A DNA stretch of 42,273 nt from JAUREX01 sp964472135 (GTDB taxonomy: Bacteria > Pseudomonadota > Alphaproteobacteria > Rhodobacterales > Rhodobacteraceae): assembly GCA_964472135.1 (NCBI GenBank), contig CAYYJB010000016.1:1-42273 (forward strand), given 5' to 3'. Of this stretch, positions 8,861 through 16,583 are shown piece by piece (positions within the stretch are counted from its first letter, which is position 1; every line of letters begins with the position of its first letter). Both the position numbers and the translations under genes were made by a program. The notes under the pieces are model-generated. The model saw only the letters and a program-made list of their open reading frames with translations. It searched no databases and was not told the DNA's origin.

Positions 8861-8922
8861 CGCCGCCCGCCACCACCCCGTGCCTTCCGCGCCGCAAGGG
8901 CCCGAGTCGCCCCCCGCGCGGA

Positions 8923-8950
8923 TTGCGCTCTCGATAGCACGCGCTATGTG
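8923..8950 (+). promoter_or_regulatory. possible promoter of msrB
   Basis: TTGCGC, 16-base spacer, TATGTG. The match to the sigma-70 consensus is moderate. If used, transcription would begin downstream of the ATG at 8946, which favours the GTG at 9012 as the msrB start. Confidence 0.3.
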
Positions 8951-9011
8951 TAATCACCAAGACAGCCAAGCCCGCCCAGACCGATCCGATCAAACCGAGG
9001 ACGCCCCGCCC

Positions 9012-9413
9012 GTGACAACGCCCCCCCGCATCGTGAAATCCGACGCCGAATGGCGCGCGCAACTCTCGGATCTGGCCTATCGCGTCACCCGCCAGCACGG
9101 GACCGAGCGCGCCGGCACGCACGACAACTTTCCCAAGGTCGCGGGGCGGTTCCGCTGCATCTGCTGCGACGCGCCCCTTTTCGACCAGCGCGAGAAATTC
9201 GAGAGCGGCACGGGCTGGCCCTCGTTCTGGAAGCCCGCCGAGGGCGCCGAGGTCGAGACGCGCGAGGATCGCAGCTTCTTCATGCGCCGCACCGAGGTGC
9301 ATTGCGCGGCCTGCGAGGCCCATCTCGGCCATGTCTTTCCCGACGGCCCCCCGCCCACGGGCCTGCGCTATTGCATCAACGGGGTCGCGCTGCGCTTCGT
9401 GCCCGACGCCTGA
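9012..9413 (+). CDS. msrB: peptide-methionine (R)-S-oxide reductase
   Basis: Repairs oxidised methionine by reducing the R-sulfoxide, using thioredoxin. From the GTG at 9012 the protein is 133 residues, close to the usual MsrB length. The four zinc ligands are visible as two CxxC pairs (CICC and CAAC), the GTGWPSFW substrate-binding stretch is intact, and the catalytic cysteine is in RYCINGVAL near the C-terminus. The frame is open upstream, with in-frame ATGs at 8946 and 8820. The 8820 start would overlap olsB, and residues before VTTPPR do not resemble the family, so I chose GTG; GAGG lies about 13 bases upstream. The true start remains uncertain. There is no N-terminal MsrA fusion and no export signal. 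Confidence 0.9.
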   Translation: MTTPPRIVKSDAEWRAQLSDLAYRVTRQHGTERAGTHDNFPKVAGRFRCICCDAPLFDQREKFESGTGWPSFWKPAEGAEVETREDRSFFMRRTEVHCAACEAHLGHVFPDGPPPTGLRYCINGVALRFVPDA

Positions 9414-9425
9414 CCGGCGCGCGGT

Positions 9426-9454
9426 TTGACAGCAAGGGGCCCGCCCGATACATC
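9426..9454 (+). promoter_or_regulatory. probable sigma-70 promoter of argS
   Basis: A perfect TTGACA at 9426-9431, a 17-base spacer and TACATC at 9449-9454, ending 24 bases before the argS ATG. The -35 element matches fully, the -10 only in part. Confidence 0.5.
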
Positions 9455-9478
9455 CGCGACCGAAGCGGAGCGCATCAG

Positions 9479-11203
9479 ATGAACCTTTTCGACGACATCC
9501 GCGCGGCGGTCCTCGCCGCGCTCGCCGACATGCAGGCGGCCGGCGCGCTGCCCGGGGGCCTCGATCTTTCGGCCGTCACGGTGGAGCCGCCGCGCGATGC
9601 GGGCCACGGCGACATGGCGACGAATGCGGCGATGGTGCTTGCCAAGCCCGCCGGGATGCAGCCGCGCGCGATCGCCGAGGCGCTGGCGGCGCGCCTCGGC
9701 ACGGACGGGCGCATCGCCTCGGCCGAGGTCGCGGGGCCGGGGTTCCTGAACCTGCGGCTTGAGCCCGCGGTGTGGCAGGGCGTCATCGGCGCGATCCTGT
9801 CGGCGGGGGCGGATTACGGCCGCGCCGACCTCGGCGCGGGGCGGCGCGTCAACGTCGAGTTCGTCTCGGCCAACCCCACGGGCCCGATGCATGTGGGCCA
9901 TGTCCGCGGCGCGGTCTTTGGCGACGCGCTCGCGCGTCTTCTGGCCTTCGCGGGCTGGGAGGTGACGCGCGAATACTACATCAACGACGGCGGCGCGCAG
10001 GTCGATGTGCTGGCGCGCTCGGCCTATGAACGCTACCGCGAGGCGCACGGGCTTGCCCCCGCGATCGGCGACGGCCTCTATCCGGGCGACTACCTCATCG
10101 AGGTCGGGCAGGCGCTGAAGGATGCCTACGGCGCGAGCCTGCTCGAGCGGCCCGAATCGGACTGGCTCGAGACCGTGCGCGATTTCGCCATCGCGCGGAT
10201 GATGGCGATGATCCGCGAGGATCTCGCGGTGCTCGGCGTCACGATGGACGTCTATTTCTCGGAACGCTCGCTCTATGGCACGGGGCGGATCGAGGGCGCG
10301 CTCGAGAGCCTGCGCGCGCGCGGCCTCGTCTATCACGGCGTGCTCGAGCCGCCCAAGGGCAAGACGCCCGAGGATTGGGAGCCGCGCGCCCAGACCCTCT
10401 TCCGCTCCACCGCCTTCGGCGATGACGTGGACCGGCCGGTGATGAAGTCGGACGGAAGCTGGACCTATTTCGCCCCCGACATCGCCTATCACTTCGACAA
10501 GGTGACGCGGGGCTTCGATCTCCTGATCGACGTGCTCGGCGCCGACCATGGCGGCTATGTCAAGCGGCTGAAGGCCGTGGTCGGCGCGCTCTCGGACGAA
10601 CGCGTGGCGCTCGATGTCAAGCTCATCCAGCTCGTGAAGCTCTGGAAGGACGGCGAGCCCTTCAAGATGTCGAAGCGCGCCGGCACCTTCGTCACGCTGC
10701 GCGACGTGGTCGAGCAGGTGGGCGCGGATGTGACGCGCTTCATGATGCTCACGCGCAAGAACGACGTCGCCCTCGATTTCGACTTCGACAAGGCGCTCGA
10801 GCAGTCGAAGGACAATCCGGTCTTCTACGTCCAGTATGCCCATGCGCGCGCGCGCTCGGTCATCCGCAAGGCCGAGGCGGCGGGTGTCGGAGCGGGGGAT
10901 CTGACGCGGCTTGCGCATCCGGCCGAGATCGCGCTGGCGCGCCTGCTCGGCCACTGGCCGCGGCAGGTCGAGCAGGCCGCGCGGACCAACGAACCCCACC
11001 GGATCGTCTTTTATCTCGGCGATCTCGCGGCCGAATTCCACGCGCTTTGGAACCGCGGCACCGACGATCCGGCGCTGCGCTTCGTCCAGCCCGATGATCC
11101 GGCCGCCACCGCCGCGAAAGTCGCGCTCGTGCGGGCGACGGCGGTTGTCATTTCCGCAGGTCTTGGTATTCTCGGCGTTAGGCCCGTCGATGAAATGCGC
11201 TGA
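9479..11203 (+). CDS. argS: arginyl-tRNA synthetase
   Basis: Charges tRNA-Arg in the cytoplasm. The protein has 574 residues, normal for the bacterial class Ia enzyme. Seen: the N-terminal tRNA-recognition domain, the HIGH-type signature in ANPTGPMHVGHVRGA, the stretch DIAYHFDK in the catalytic fold, the KMSKS-equivalent FKMSKRAGTF, and a C-terminal DALR anticodon-binding domain beginning near KDNPVFYVQYAHAR. The ATG is preceded by GCGGAG and a plausible promoter. The frame is open upstream into the msrB region, but those residues are not ArgS-like. It heads a run argS / SPOR / nagZ / scpA / scpB that I recognise from Rhodobacteraceae. Confidence 0.97.
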   Translation: MNLFDDIRAAVLAALADMQAAGALPGGLDLSAVTVEPPRDAGHGDMATNAAMVLAKPAGMQPRAIAEALAARLGTDGRIASAEVAGPGFLNLRLEPAVWQGVIGAILSAGADYGRADLGAGRRVNVEFVSANPTGPMHVGHVRGAVFGDALARLLAFAGWEVTREYYINDGGAQVDVLARSAYERYREAHGLAPAIGDGLYPGDYLIEVGQALKDAYGASLLERPESDWLETVRDFAIARMMAMIREDLAVLGVTMDVYFSERSLYGTGRIEGALESLRARGLVYHGVLEPPKGKTPEDWEPRAQTLFRSTAFGDDVDRPVMKSDGSWTYFAPDIAYHFDKVTRGFDLLIDVLGADHGGYVKRLKAVVGALSDERVALDVKLIQLVKLWKDGEPFKMSKRAGTFVTLRDVVEQVGADVTRFMMLTRKNDVALDFDFDKALEQSKDNPVFYVQYAHARARSVIRKAEAAGVGAGDLTRLAHPAEIALARLLGHWPRQVEQAARTNEPHRIVFYLGDLAAEFHALWNRGTDDPALRFVQPDDPAATAAKVALVRATAVVISAGLGILGVRPVDEMR

Positions 11204-11300
11204 TCTTCAACAAGGCGCGACGCGGCGGCCACGAGGCAGGTTTAACCGACGCTGATCTCCGACGGGTGCGCGCCCGAACGGGGGCGACCGAGGAGCAGGC

Positions 11301-12230
11301 ATGGCAGACGCACCTTTTGACGATTTCCGTTCCACGGGCATCCTGTCCGAGCCGACCTTCCTTTCGCGCGTGGTCGCGATAGGGGCGGCCGTATCGACGA
11401 TCTCACTGATCGCGGGCGGCGCTTTCTGGGCCTATCGGATCGCGGTCCGCGATGTCTCGGCCGTGCCGGTGATCCGGGCGCTCGATCGGCCGATGCGCAT
11501 CGCCCCCGACAGCCCGGGCGGTCAGGTCGTGCCCTATTCCGGCCTGTCGGTGAATGCGGTGCCGGGTGGCACCCCGTCCGAGAGCGCGGCCGGCAATCTC
11601 GTGCTCGCGCCCGCGCCGCTTGCGCTGCTGCCCGACGATGCGCCGGGGCTCGGCACGGCGCTGGCCGCGCCCAGCATCGAACCCGAGGTGATCGAGACAT
11701 CCGACGATGCGCTCGCGAATTTCGCCACCGCACCCGCCGAACGTCTGGGCGAGGCGATCGGCCAGCCCGTGGCGCCCGTCACGCAGCCCGCAATCGCCGT
11801 CGACCGCCTGCCCTTTGCCCCGCCGCCGCGCCCCGCCGATCTGGGGCGCAAGGCACCCGCGGCCGACCTGACGGGGCCGTCCTCGGGCGATGATCCGGTC
11901 GCCGCCGCCCTTGCGAGCGTGCTAGCCTCGCTCGGGCCTGTCGCCGCCCCGCTCGAGGTCGATCCCGCGACGCTTGCGCCCGGCACGCGGCTGGTTCAGG
12001 TCGGCTCCTTCGACGATATCGAGGCCGCGCGTCGCGGCTGGGACGGGGTCGCGGTGCGGGCGGGGGCGCTGATCGCGGACAAGTCGCGCGTCATCCAGCC
12101 CGTCGACGACGGTGGGCGCGTCTTTTATCGCCTGCGCGTCGCAGGCTTTCTGAGCGAGGACGACGCGCGCCGCTTTTGCGCCGTCGTCGGGACCGAGACG
12201 CAGCGGTGCGTGCCGGTCGTGCACAGATGA
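11301..12230 (+). CDS. SPOR-domain membrane protein
   Basis: A 309-residue protein with one membrane helix near the N-terminus (about residues 24-46, VVAIGAAVSTISLIAGGAFW), a long Ala/Pro-rich and probably disordered periplasmic linker, and a C-terminal SPOR domain (from about residue 230: GTRLVQVGSFDDIEAARRGW onward). SPOR domains bind denuded glycan strands of peptidoglycan, often at the division site, so a role in wall remodelling or division is likely by family. The next gene, nagZ, works on peptidoglycan fragments and starts with a 4-base ATGA overlap on the stop codon, so the two are probably translated together. GAGGAG lies about 8 bases before the ATG. Confidence 0.85.
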   Translation: MADAPFDDFRSTGILSEPTFLSRVVAIGAAVSTISLIAGGAFWAYRIAVRDVSAVPVIRALDRPMRIAPDSPGGQVVPYSGLSVNAVPGGTPSESAAGNLVLAPAPLALLPDDAPGLGTALAAPSIEPEVIETSDDALANFATAPAERLGEAIGQPVAPVTQPAIAVDRLPFAPPPRPADLGRKAPAADLTGPSSGDDPVAAALASVLASLGPVAAPLEVDPATLAPGTRLVQVGSFDDIEAARRGWDGVAVRAGALIADKSRVIQPVDDGGRVFYRLRVAGFLSEDDARRFCAVVGTETQRCVPVVHR

Positions 12231-13225
12231 CCGCGCCCTCGGCCTGCGTCCTCGGCTGCGCAGGGCCGACGCTCGATCCGGCAGAGGCGGCATTTCTGCG
12301 CGACGCCGACCCGTGGGGCTTCATCCTTTTTGCGCGCAATGTCGGTCACCCCGCGCAACTGCGTGCGCTGACCGCCGATCTGCGCGCCGCGGTCGGCCGC
12401 GATGCCCCGATCTTCATCGATCAGGAGGGGGGGCGCGTCGCGCGTCTGGGGGCACCGCACTGGCGCGTCTGGCTGCCGCCGCTCGAGCATGTCATGGCCG
12501 CCGGCGCGGGCGCGCCGCGCGCGCTGGCGCTGCGCTATCGGCTGATCGCTTCCGAGCTTCATGCCCTCGGGATCGATGGCAACTGCGCCCCGACCTGCGA
12601 TGTCGCGACCGCTGACACCCACCCTTTCCTGCGCAATCGCTGTCTCGGGACGACGGCTGCGGAGGTCGCGACGCGCGCGCGGGCCGCGGCGGAGGCGCTG
12701 CTGGCGGGCGGGGTGCTGCCGGTGCTCAAGCATATTCCCGGCCATGGCCGCGCGACCGCCGACAGCCATCTTGCGCTGCCCGTCGTCGATGCCGATGCCG
12801 ACACGCTCTGGCAGAGCGATTTCGCCCCCTTCGCGGCGCTCCGCGACATGCCGATCGCGATGACGGCGCATGTCGTCTATCGCGCGCTCGATCCCGACTT
12901 GCCCGCAACGCTCTCGCGCGTCATCCTAGGGCTTCTGCGCGGCCGCATGGGTTATGACGGGATGATCCTGAGCGACGATCTGTCGATGGGGGCGCTTCGG
13001 GGTGATCTGGGGATGCTGACCGCCGGGGCGCTGGGGGCGGGGTGCGACCTTGTTCTGCATTGCAACGGCGCGCGCGCCGAGATGGCCGAGGTCGTGGCGG
13101 CGGCGGGGCGGTTGGAGGGGGCGGCCGCGCGGCGCGCGGCGCGCGCGCTCGACCATCGGCGGACGCCCGACGCGCTCGATCCAGAGGCCGCGCTTGCCGA
13201 ACTCCGGGCGCTCGGGCATGGCTGA
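12227..13225 (+). CDS. nagZ: beta-N-acetylhexosaminidase, peptidoglycan recycling
   Basis: Family GH3 enzyme that removes N-acetylglucosamine from imported anhydromuropeptides in the cytoplasm. The 332 residues are normal for NagZ. Seen: FIDQEGGRVARL near residues 60-71, the family signature KHIPGHGRATADSH near 167-180 with its catalytic His, and the nucleophile Asp in ILSDDLSMGAL. The start is the ATG overlapping the SPOR gene's stop (ATGA); an upstream in-frame extension lies wholly inside that gene. The stop overlaps the scpA start by 8 bases. The order links wall turnover (SPOR, nagZ) with chromosome condensation (scpAB). Confidence 0.95.
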   Translation: MTAPSACVLGCAGPTLDPAEAAFLRDADPWGFILFARNVGHPAQLRALTADLRAAVGRDAPIFIDQEGGRVARLGAPHWRVWLPPLEHVMAAGAGAPRALALRYRLIASELHALGIDGNCAPTCDVATADTHPFLRNRCLGTTAAEVATRARAAAEALLAGGVLPVLKHIPGHGRATADSHLALPVVDADADTLWQSDFAPFAALRDMPIAMTAHVVYRALDPDLPATLSRVILGLLRGRMGYDGMILSDDLSMGALRGDLGMLTAGALGAGCDLVLHCNGARAEMAEVVAAAGRLEGAAARRAARALDHRRTPDALDPEAALAELRALGHG

Positions 13226-14000
13226 TCCTGCGCAGGCCGGCCCCGCTGCTGCGGCCTCGGATCCGGGGCGCGCGCTCATCGTCGACATCGAGGGGTATGA
13301 GGGGCCGCTCGATCTGCTGCTCAATCTCGCGCGCACGCAAAAGGTTGATCTGCGGCGGCTCTCGATCCTTGCCCTCGCCGAGCAGTATCTCGCGTTCATC
13401 GAGGGGATCCGGGCGCAGCGGATCGAGCTTGCGGCCGATTACCTCGTGATGGCGGCTTGGCTGGCCTATCTGAAGTCGCGGCTGCTGCTGCCGCCCGATC
13501 CAGCCGAGGACGGCCCGTCCAGCGACGAGATGGCCGCCCACCTCGCCTTTCAGCTCGAACGCCTCGCGGCGATGCGGCAGGCGGCGGCCGACCTCATGGC
13601 GCGCAACCGGCGCGGCCGCGATTTCTTTGCCCGCGGCATCCCCGAACCGATCGAGAGCCGCCGCACCCTGCGCTGGACCGCGAGCCTGCTCGACCTCATG
13701 CAGGGCTATGCGCGGGTGCGCAGCCGCGATGCCTTTCGCCCCTATGCCTTCGACCGGCGCGACATCTGCACGATGGAAAGCGCGCTCGAGCGGATGCGGG
13801 CCGTCCTCGGCACGCAGATGGGCTGGGCGCGGCTCGAGGATTTCCTGCCCGAGGAATGGCGCGGCGATCCGCGCCGGCGCCGATCCGCCACGGCGGCCCA
13901 TTTCGCCGCCGCCCTGGAACTCGCCCGCCAGGGCCGGCTTGGCTTGCGTCAGTCGGCCCTCTTTGCCCCGATCGAGATCGGGCCGGGCGGCACGCGATGA
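13218..14000 (+). CDS. scpA: segregation and condensation protein A
   Basis: Kleisin subunit of the SMC-ScpAB condensin that compacts and segregates the chromosome. The 260-residue protein begins with about 20 low-complexity residues and then the kleisin N-terminal domain, with the signature YEGPLDLLLNLARTQKVDL, which binds the SMC neck, followed by LAYLKSRLLLP. The C-terminal winged-helix region is about residues 190-260. The start chosen is the ATG at 13218, which overlaps nagZ by 8 bases; further upstream in this frame the residues are a shadow of nagZ. It is followed by scpB with a 4-base overlap. The smc gene is not in the window. Confidence 0.95.
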   Translation: MADPAQAGPAAAASDPGRALIVDIEGYEGPLDLLLNLARTQKVDLRRLSILALAEQYLAFIEGIRAQRIELAADYLVMAAWLAYLKSRLLLPPDPAEDGPSSDEMAAHLAFQLERLAAMRQAAADLMARNRRGRDFFARGIPEPIESRRTLRWTASLLDLMQGYARVRSRDAFRPYAFDRRDICTMESALERMRAVLGTQMGWARLEDFLPEEWRGDPRRRRSATAAHFAAALELARQGRLGLRQSALFAPIEIGPGGTR

Positions 14001-14653
14001 CCGATCCCGCCGAACCCGACCTCTTTCGCGTTCCCGACCTCGCCGAGCAGGAGCGGATGGTCGAGGCGGTCCTATTTGCCTCTGCCGAACCCCTGAGTGC
14101 GAGCGCGCTCGCCGAACGGATGCCCAGGGGCTGCGACGTGCCCGAGGCGCTCGCGGCGCTCGCGCGCCGGTATGAGGGGCGCGGTGTCGTGCTGATGCGG
14201 CTGGGCGATGCATGGGCCTTTCGTACCGCGCCCGACCTCGGGCACCTGATGCAGCGCGAGGTTGTCGAGACGCGCAAGCTCTCGCGCGCGGCCATCGAGA
14301 CGCTCGCGATCATCGCCTATCACCAGCCCGTCACCCGCGCCGAGATCGAGGAGATCCGCGGCGTCGCGCTGAGCCGCGGCACCCTCGATCAGCTGCTCGA
14401 GCTCGACTGGATCCGCCTCGGACGGCGGCGCATGTCGCCCGGCCGGCCCGTGACCTTCGTGGTCACGCCCGCCTTCCTCGACCACTTCGGGCTCGCCTCG
14501 GCGCGCGACCTGCCGGGTCTTGCCGATCTGCGCGCGGCGGGTCTGCTCGACAATCGCGCCCTCCCGGGTCTCGGCAACCCGGACGATCCCGACGACGGGG
14601 CAACCGAGGATCGGGGCGATGCCGGCGATCAGGCGGATCTGTTCGACAGTTGA
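13997..14653 (+). CDS. scpB: segregation and condensation protein B
   Basis: Winged-helix partner of ScpA in the SMC complex; it works as a dimer that holds the kleisin. At 218 residues it shows the two tandem winged-helix domains with the conserved stretch LSRAAIETLAIIAYHQPVTR and IEEIRGVALSRGTL, then the C-terminal FGLASARDLPGL. The last 40 or so residues are acidic and probably unstructured. It starts on an ATGA overlap with scpA. In relatives I know, tatA-tatB-tatC follow scpB; here a 55-codon ORF follows instead. Confidence 0.95.
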   Translation: MTDPAEPDLFRVPDLAEQERMVEAVLFASAEPLSASALAERMPRGCDVPEALAALARRYEGRGVVLMRLGDAWAFRTAPDLGHLMQREVVETRKLSRAAIETLAIIAYHQPVTRAEIEEIRGVALSRGTLDQLLELDWIRLGRRRMSPGRPVTFVVTPAFLDHFGLASARDLPGLADLRAAGLLDNRALPGLGNPDDPDDGATEDRGDAGDQADLFDS

Positions 14654-14719
14654 CCCCGCGCGCACTATGTTGCGGGCATTGGCCGCCTGGGCGGCATCGG
14701 GCATTGTGCGGAGGTGACG

Positions 14720-14887
14720 ATGAAGATCGAAGAGATGTTGCGCCTCTTCATGCGGATGGGCGGGCTTGCGATGTTGCGGCGCTGGATGGCGCGCCTCGGG
14801 GGCCAGAGCCCCGCCGCGCGACACGCGGGTGAGGCGGCGCGGCGGATGGAGCAGGTCCAGCGAATCACGCGCAAGCTGTGGCGCTGA
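14720..14887 (+). CDS. small basic protein of unknown function, 55 residues
   Basis: A short reading frame with a strong ribosome binding site (GGAGGTGACG directly before ATG), starting 66 bases after scpB. The product begins MKIEEMLRLFMRMGGLAML and ends VQRITRKLWR. It is strongly basic, with twelve Arg, two Lys and one His, and could form amphipathic helices. There is no clear membrane helix, signal peptide or cysteine. I do not recognise a family. A small dyad (GCCGC/GCGGC, 14682-14695) lies in the spacer upstream. The stop abuts the stop of the convergent DsbD-domain gene with no base between. The evidence for it being real is the Shine-Dalgarno sequence, the fit into the gap and coding-like third-position GC. 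Confidence 0.6.
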   Translation: MKIEEMLRLFMRMGGLAMLRRWMARLGGQSPAARHAGEAARRMEQVQRITRKLWR

Positions 14888-15706
14888 TCAGGGGCGCGCG
14901 CCGCAACCCCGCCATTCATAGCCTCGACCAGCCGCAAGCACCGTGATCGTGATGCCCTCGCGGTCGAGCAACAGGCCCTCGGCACCGAGGGCAAGGACAT
15001 CGGCGACCGCGCGCAGCACGGGTCCGTCGCGTTCGGCGGCGGCTTCCGAGATCCACAAGCCCGGGGCATCCGCCTCGATCACCGCCACTTCATCGGGGCC
15101 GATCGGGGGGGCCGTGATTTCGGCGGTGATGCGCATGCCGCCCGGGGCCGGATCGGCCCGGCAGGTCGCCCCCGTGGCCCCGAAGGCCGCACCCTGGGCA
15201 GGCACGGACGAAAGCGCCCGCGCGATCGCGGGGGCGTCGGGGCCGCTCGTGCCGCCGATGGCGACGGGGCCGATCGAGACCGACGCCGGCTGGCAGATAT
15301 CCGCGCAGACCCCGATGTCGGCGACGACCGAGATGGTCGTCGGGCGCGCCGGATCGAGCGCGCGCACCTCGACCGGCAGGATCAGCGTCCCGCCGTAGCC
15401 GATGGCGCGCAGACCGTTCGTGGTCCAGACCTCGGGCAGCGGCCAGTGGATGCGGACCGATCCGAGGTTCTCCGAGGCGGACCAATCGAATAGCGGCGGA
15501 ATCCCGCCCTCGCCGGGGCTGCGCCAATAGGTTTTCCAGCCGGGCGCGAGATCGAGACGGAGCGCCGCCATGCGGACGCCGTCGCCCATCTCCCAGCCGT
15601 GCAGGATCGCTGCACCGACAAGCCCCTCCTCTGCGCAGGCGGCATGGCCCCAAAGCGCGCAGCCGGCAACAGCGGCAGTCTTGAGCAGGGGGAGGTCAAG
15701 CTTCAT
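14888..15706 (-). CDS. periplasmic DsbD-N-terminal-domain protein
   Basis: A 272-residue exported protein with a Sec signal peptide (MKLDLPLLKTAAVAGCALW, cleavage near HAACA-EE). The mature part matches the stand-alone thiol:disulfide interchange domain found at the N-terminus of DsbD: the WKTYWRSPGEGGIPP stretch, then IGVCADICQPASVSIGP with the paired cysteines in CADIC. In DsbD this domain passes electrons from the membrane domain to periplasmic partners; a stand-alone version presumably works with a separate CcdA/DsbD membrane protein not seen here. Two further cysteines occur later (GATCRADP and the last GCGARP). It diverges from yqgE, with a long palindrome in the 132-base gap. Confidence 0.8.
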   Translation of the reverse strand: MKLDLPLLKTAAVAGCALWGHAACAEEGLVGAAILHGWEMGDGVRMAALRLDLAPGWKTYWRSPGEGGIPPLFDWSASENLGSVRIHWPLPEVWTTNGLRAIGYGGTLILPVEVRALDPARPTTISVVADIGVCADICQPASVSIGPVAIGGTSGPDAPAIARALSSVPAQGAAFGATGATCRADPAPGGMRITAEITAPPIGPDEVAVIEADAPGLWISEAAAERDGPVLRAVADVLALGAEGLLLDREGITITVLAAGRGYEWRGCGARP

Positions 15707-15751
15707 GGCGGCACCATCGGTCGTGCCGAGGCAAAACAGAAATCACGTTTC

Positions 15752-15785
15752 GGCGAAGAGGCATCCGGCCGGATGCGGCTTCGCC
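15752..15785. repeat. 34-bp inverted repeat between divergent genes
   Basis: An inverted repeat centred between 15768 and 15769. The outer arms GGCGAAG and CTTCGCC and the inner arms GCATCCGG and CCGGATGC are perfect, separated by a 2-base mismatch on each side, so 15 of 17 pairs match. It has no loop, which fits a protein-binding dyad or a cruciform better than a terminator. It lies between the divergent DsbD-domain gene and yqgE. Confidence 0.6.
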
Positions 15786-15838
15786 CTTGATCCGCGCCCC
15801 CTCCCCCGTCAGGCTGCTGCTCGGGAGGGCACGAGTCG

Positions 15839-16390
15839 ATGGACCTCAGCGGAAAGTTCCTGATCGCGATGCCCGGCATGGGCGACCCGCGGTTCGAGAA
15901 GGCGGTCCTCTTCATGTGCCGCCATTCGTCCGAGGGGGCGATGGGCCTCATCGTGAACAAGCCGCTTGTCGATATCACCTTCGCGCAGATGCTGCGCCAG
16001 CTCGAGATCCCGCTCGACGACCGCGCCGGACCCGTGCCCGTCGCCTTCGGGGGCCCGGTCGAGACGGGGCGCGGATTTGTGCTGCACTCGGACGATTACG
16101 CGGGCGAAGGCACGCTCGTGCTGCCGCACGGCCTCGCGCTGACGGCGACGCGCGACGTGATCCGCGCGCTCGCCTCGGGCGAGGGGCCGCGCCGGGCGAT
16201 GCTCGCGCTCGGCTATGCCGGCTGGGCGGCCGGACAGGTCGAGGGCGAGCTTGCGCGCAACGACTGGCTGACGGCGGACGGCGACGCCGACCTCGTCTTT
16301 GCCCCCGACCCGTCGCGCGCCTGGGCCGGGGCGCTCGCGTTGCTGGGGATATCGCCCCTGAGCCTCTCGCATCAGGGCGGGCGGGCCTGA
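15839..16390 (+). CDS. yqgE: YqgE/AlgH family protein (UPF0301)
   Basis: A conserved cytoplasmic protein of 183 residues, the normal length of the YqgE/AlgH (DUF179) family. Family features seen: the start MDLSGKFLIAMPGMGDPRFE, then MGLIVNKPL, FGGPVETGRGFVLHS and LGYAGWAAGQVEGEL. Its biochemical role is not established; the AlgH name comes from alginate regulation in Pseudomonas and may not apply. GGGAGG lies about ten bases before the ATG. It is divergent from the DsbD-domain gene and convergent with a small membrane-protein gene, a shared hairpin lying between the two stops. Confidence 0.93.
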   Translation: MDLSGKFLIAMPGMGDPRFEKAVLFMCRHSSEGAMGLIVNKPLVDITFAQMLRQLEIPLDDRAGPVPVAFGGPVETGRGFVLHSDDYAGEGTLVLPHGLALTATRDVIRALASGEGPRRAMLALGYAGWAAGQVEGELARNDWLTADGDADLVFAPDPSRAWAGALALLGISPLSLSHQGGRA

Positions 16391-16408
16391 GCTGCGCCCT
16401 CAGGGCCC
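16383..16408. terminator. hairpin between convergent yqgE and small membrane gene
   Basis: GGGCCTGAG pairs with CTCAGGgCCC (one bulged G) around a 7-base loop, giving nine base pairs over the 9-base gap and both stop codons. No U-tract follows on either strand, so it is a candidate bidirectional terminator of the GC-rich kind. Confidence 0.5.
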
Positions 16409-16576
16409 GAAGACGCCCGAGGTGCGCGCCCAGTCGGGCCAGAGGCCGAAATACTCGATCCCCGCGACGGCAAGGCAGATCGCGATGATCGCGAAGACCA
16501 TCCTGACCTGACCCTCGGAGGGCGGGTTGCGCGCCCAGCGCACCATCCGCAGGAACCAGTTGAGCCCCGGCCCCAT
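16400..16576 (-). CDS. small single-span membrane protein, 58 residues
   Basis: A short protein beginning MGPGLNWFLRMVRWARNPPS, with one hydrophobic helix (about residues 26-45, MVFAIIAICLAVAGIEYFGL) and a short C-terminal tail. Positively charged residues before the helix suggest an N-in orientation. It begins 7 bases after the hpt stop, so it is probably cotranscribed with hpt. I have seen similar small genes beside hpt in Rhodobacteraceae but know no function. The frame could be extended upstream to 16681, but that would run through the end of hpt. Confidence 0.7.
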   Translation of the reverse strand: MGPGLNWFLRMVRWARNPPSEGQVRMVFAIIAICLAVAGIEYFGLWPDWARTSGVFGP

Positions 16577-16583
16577 CGCCCCC

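Noticed and set aside
7094..8953. 619-codon open frame antisense to the CocE-type and olsB genes
   Set aside because: It spans two real genes and shows no domain.
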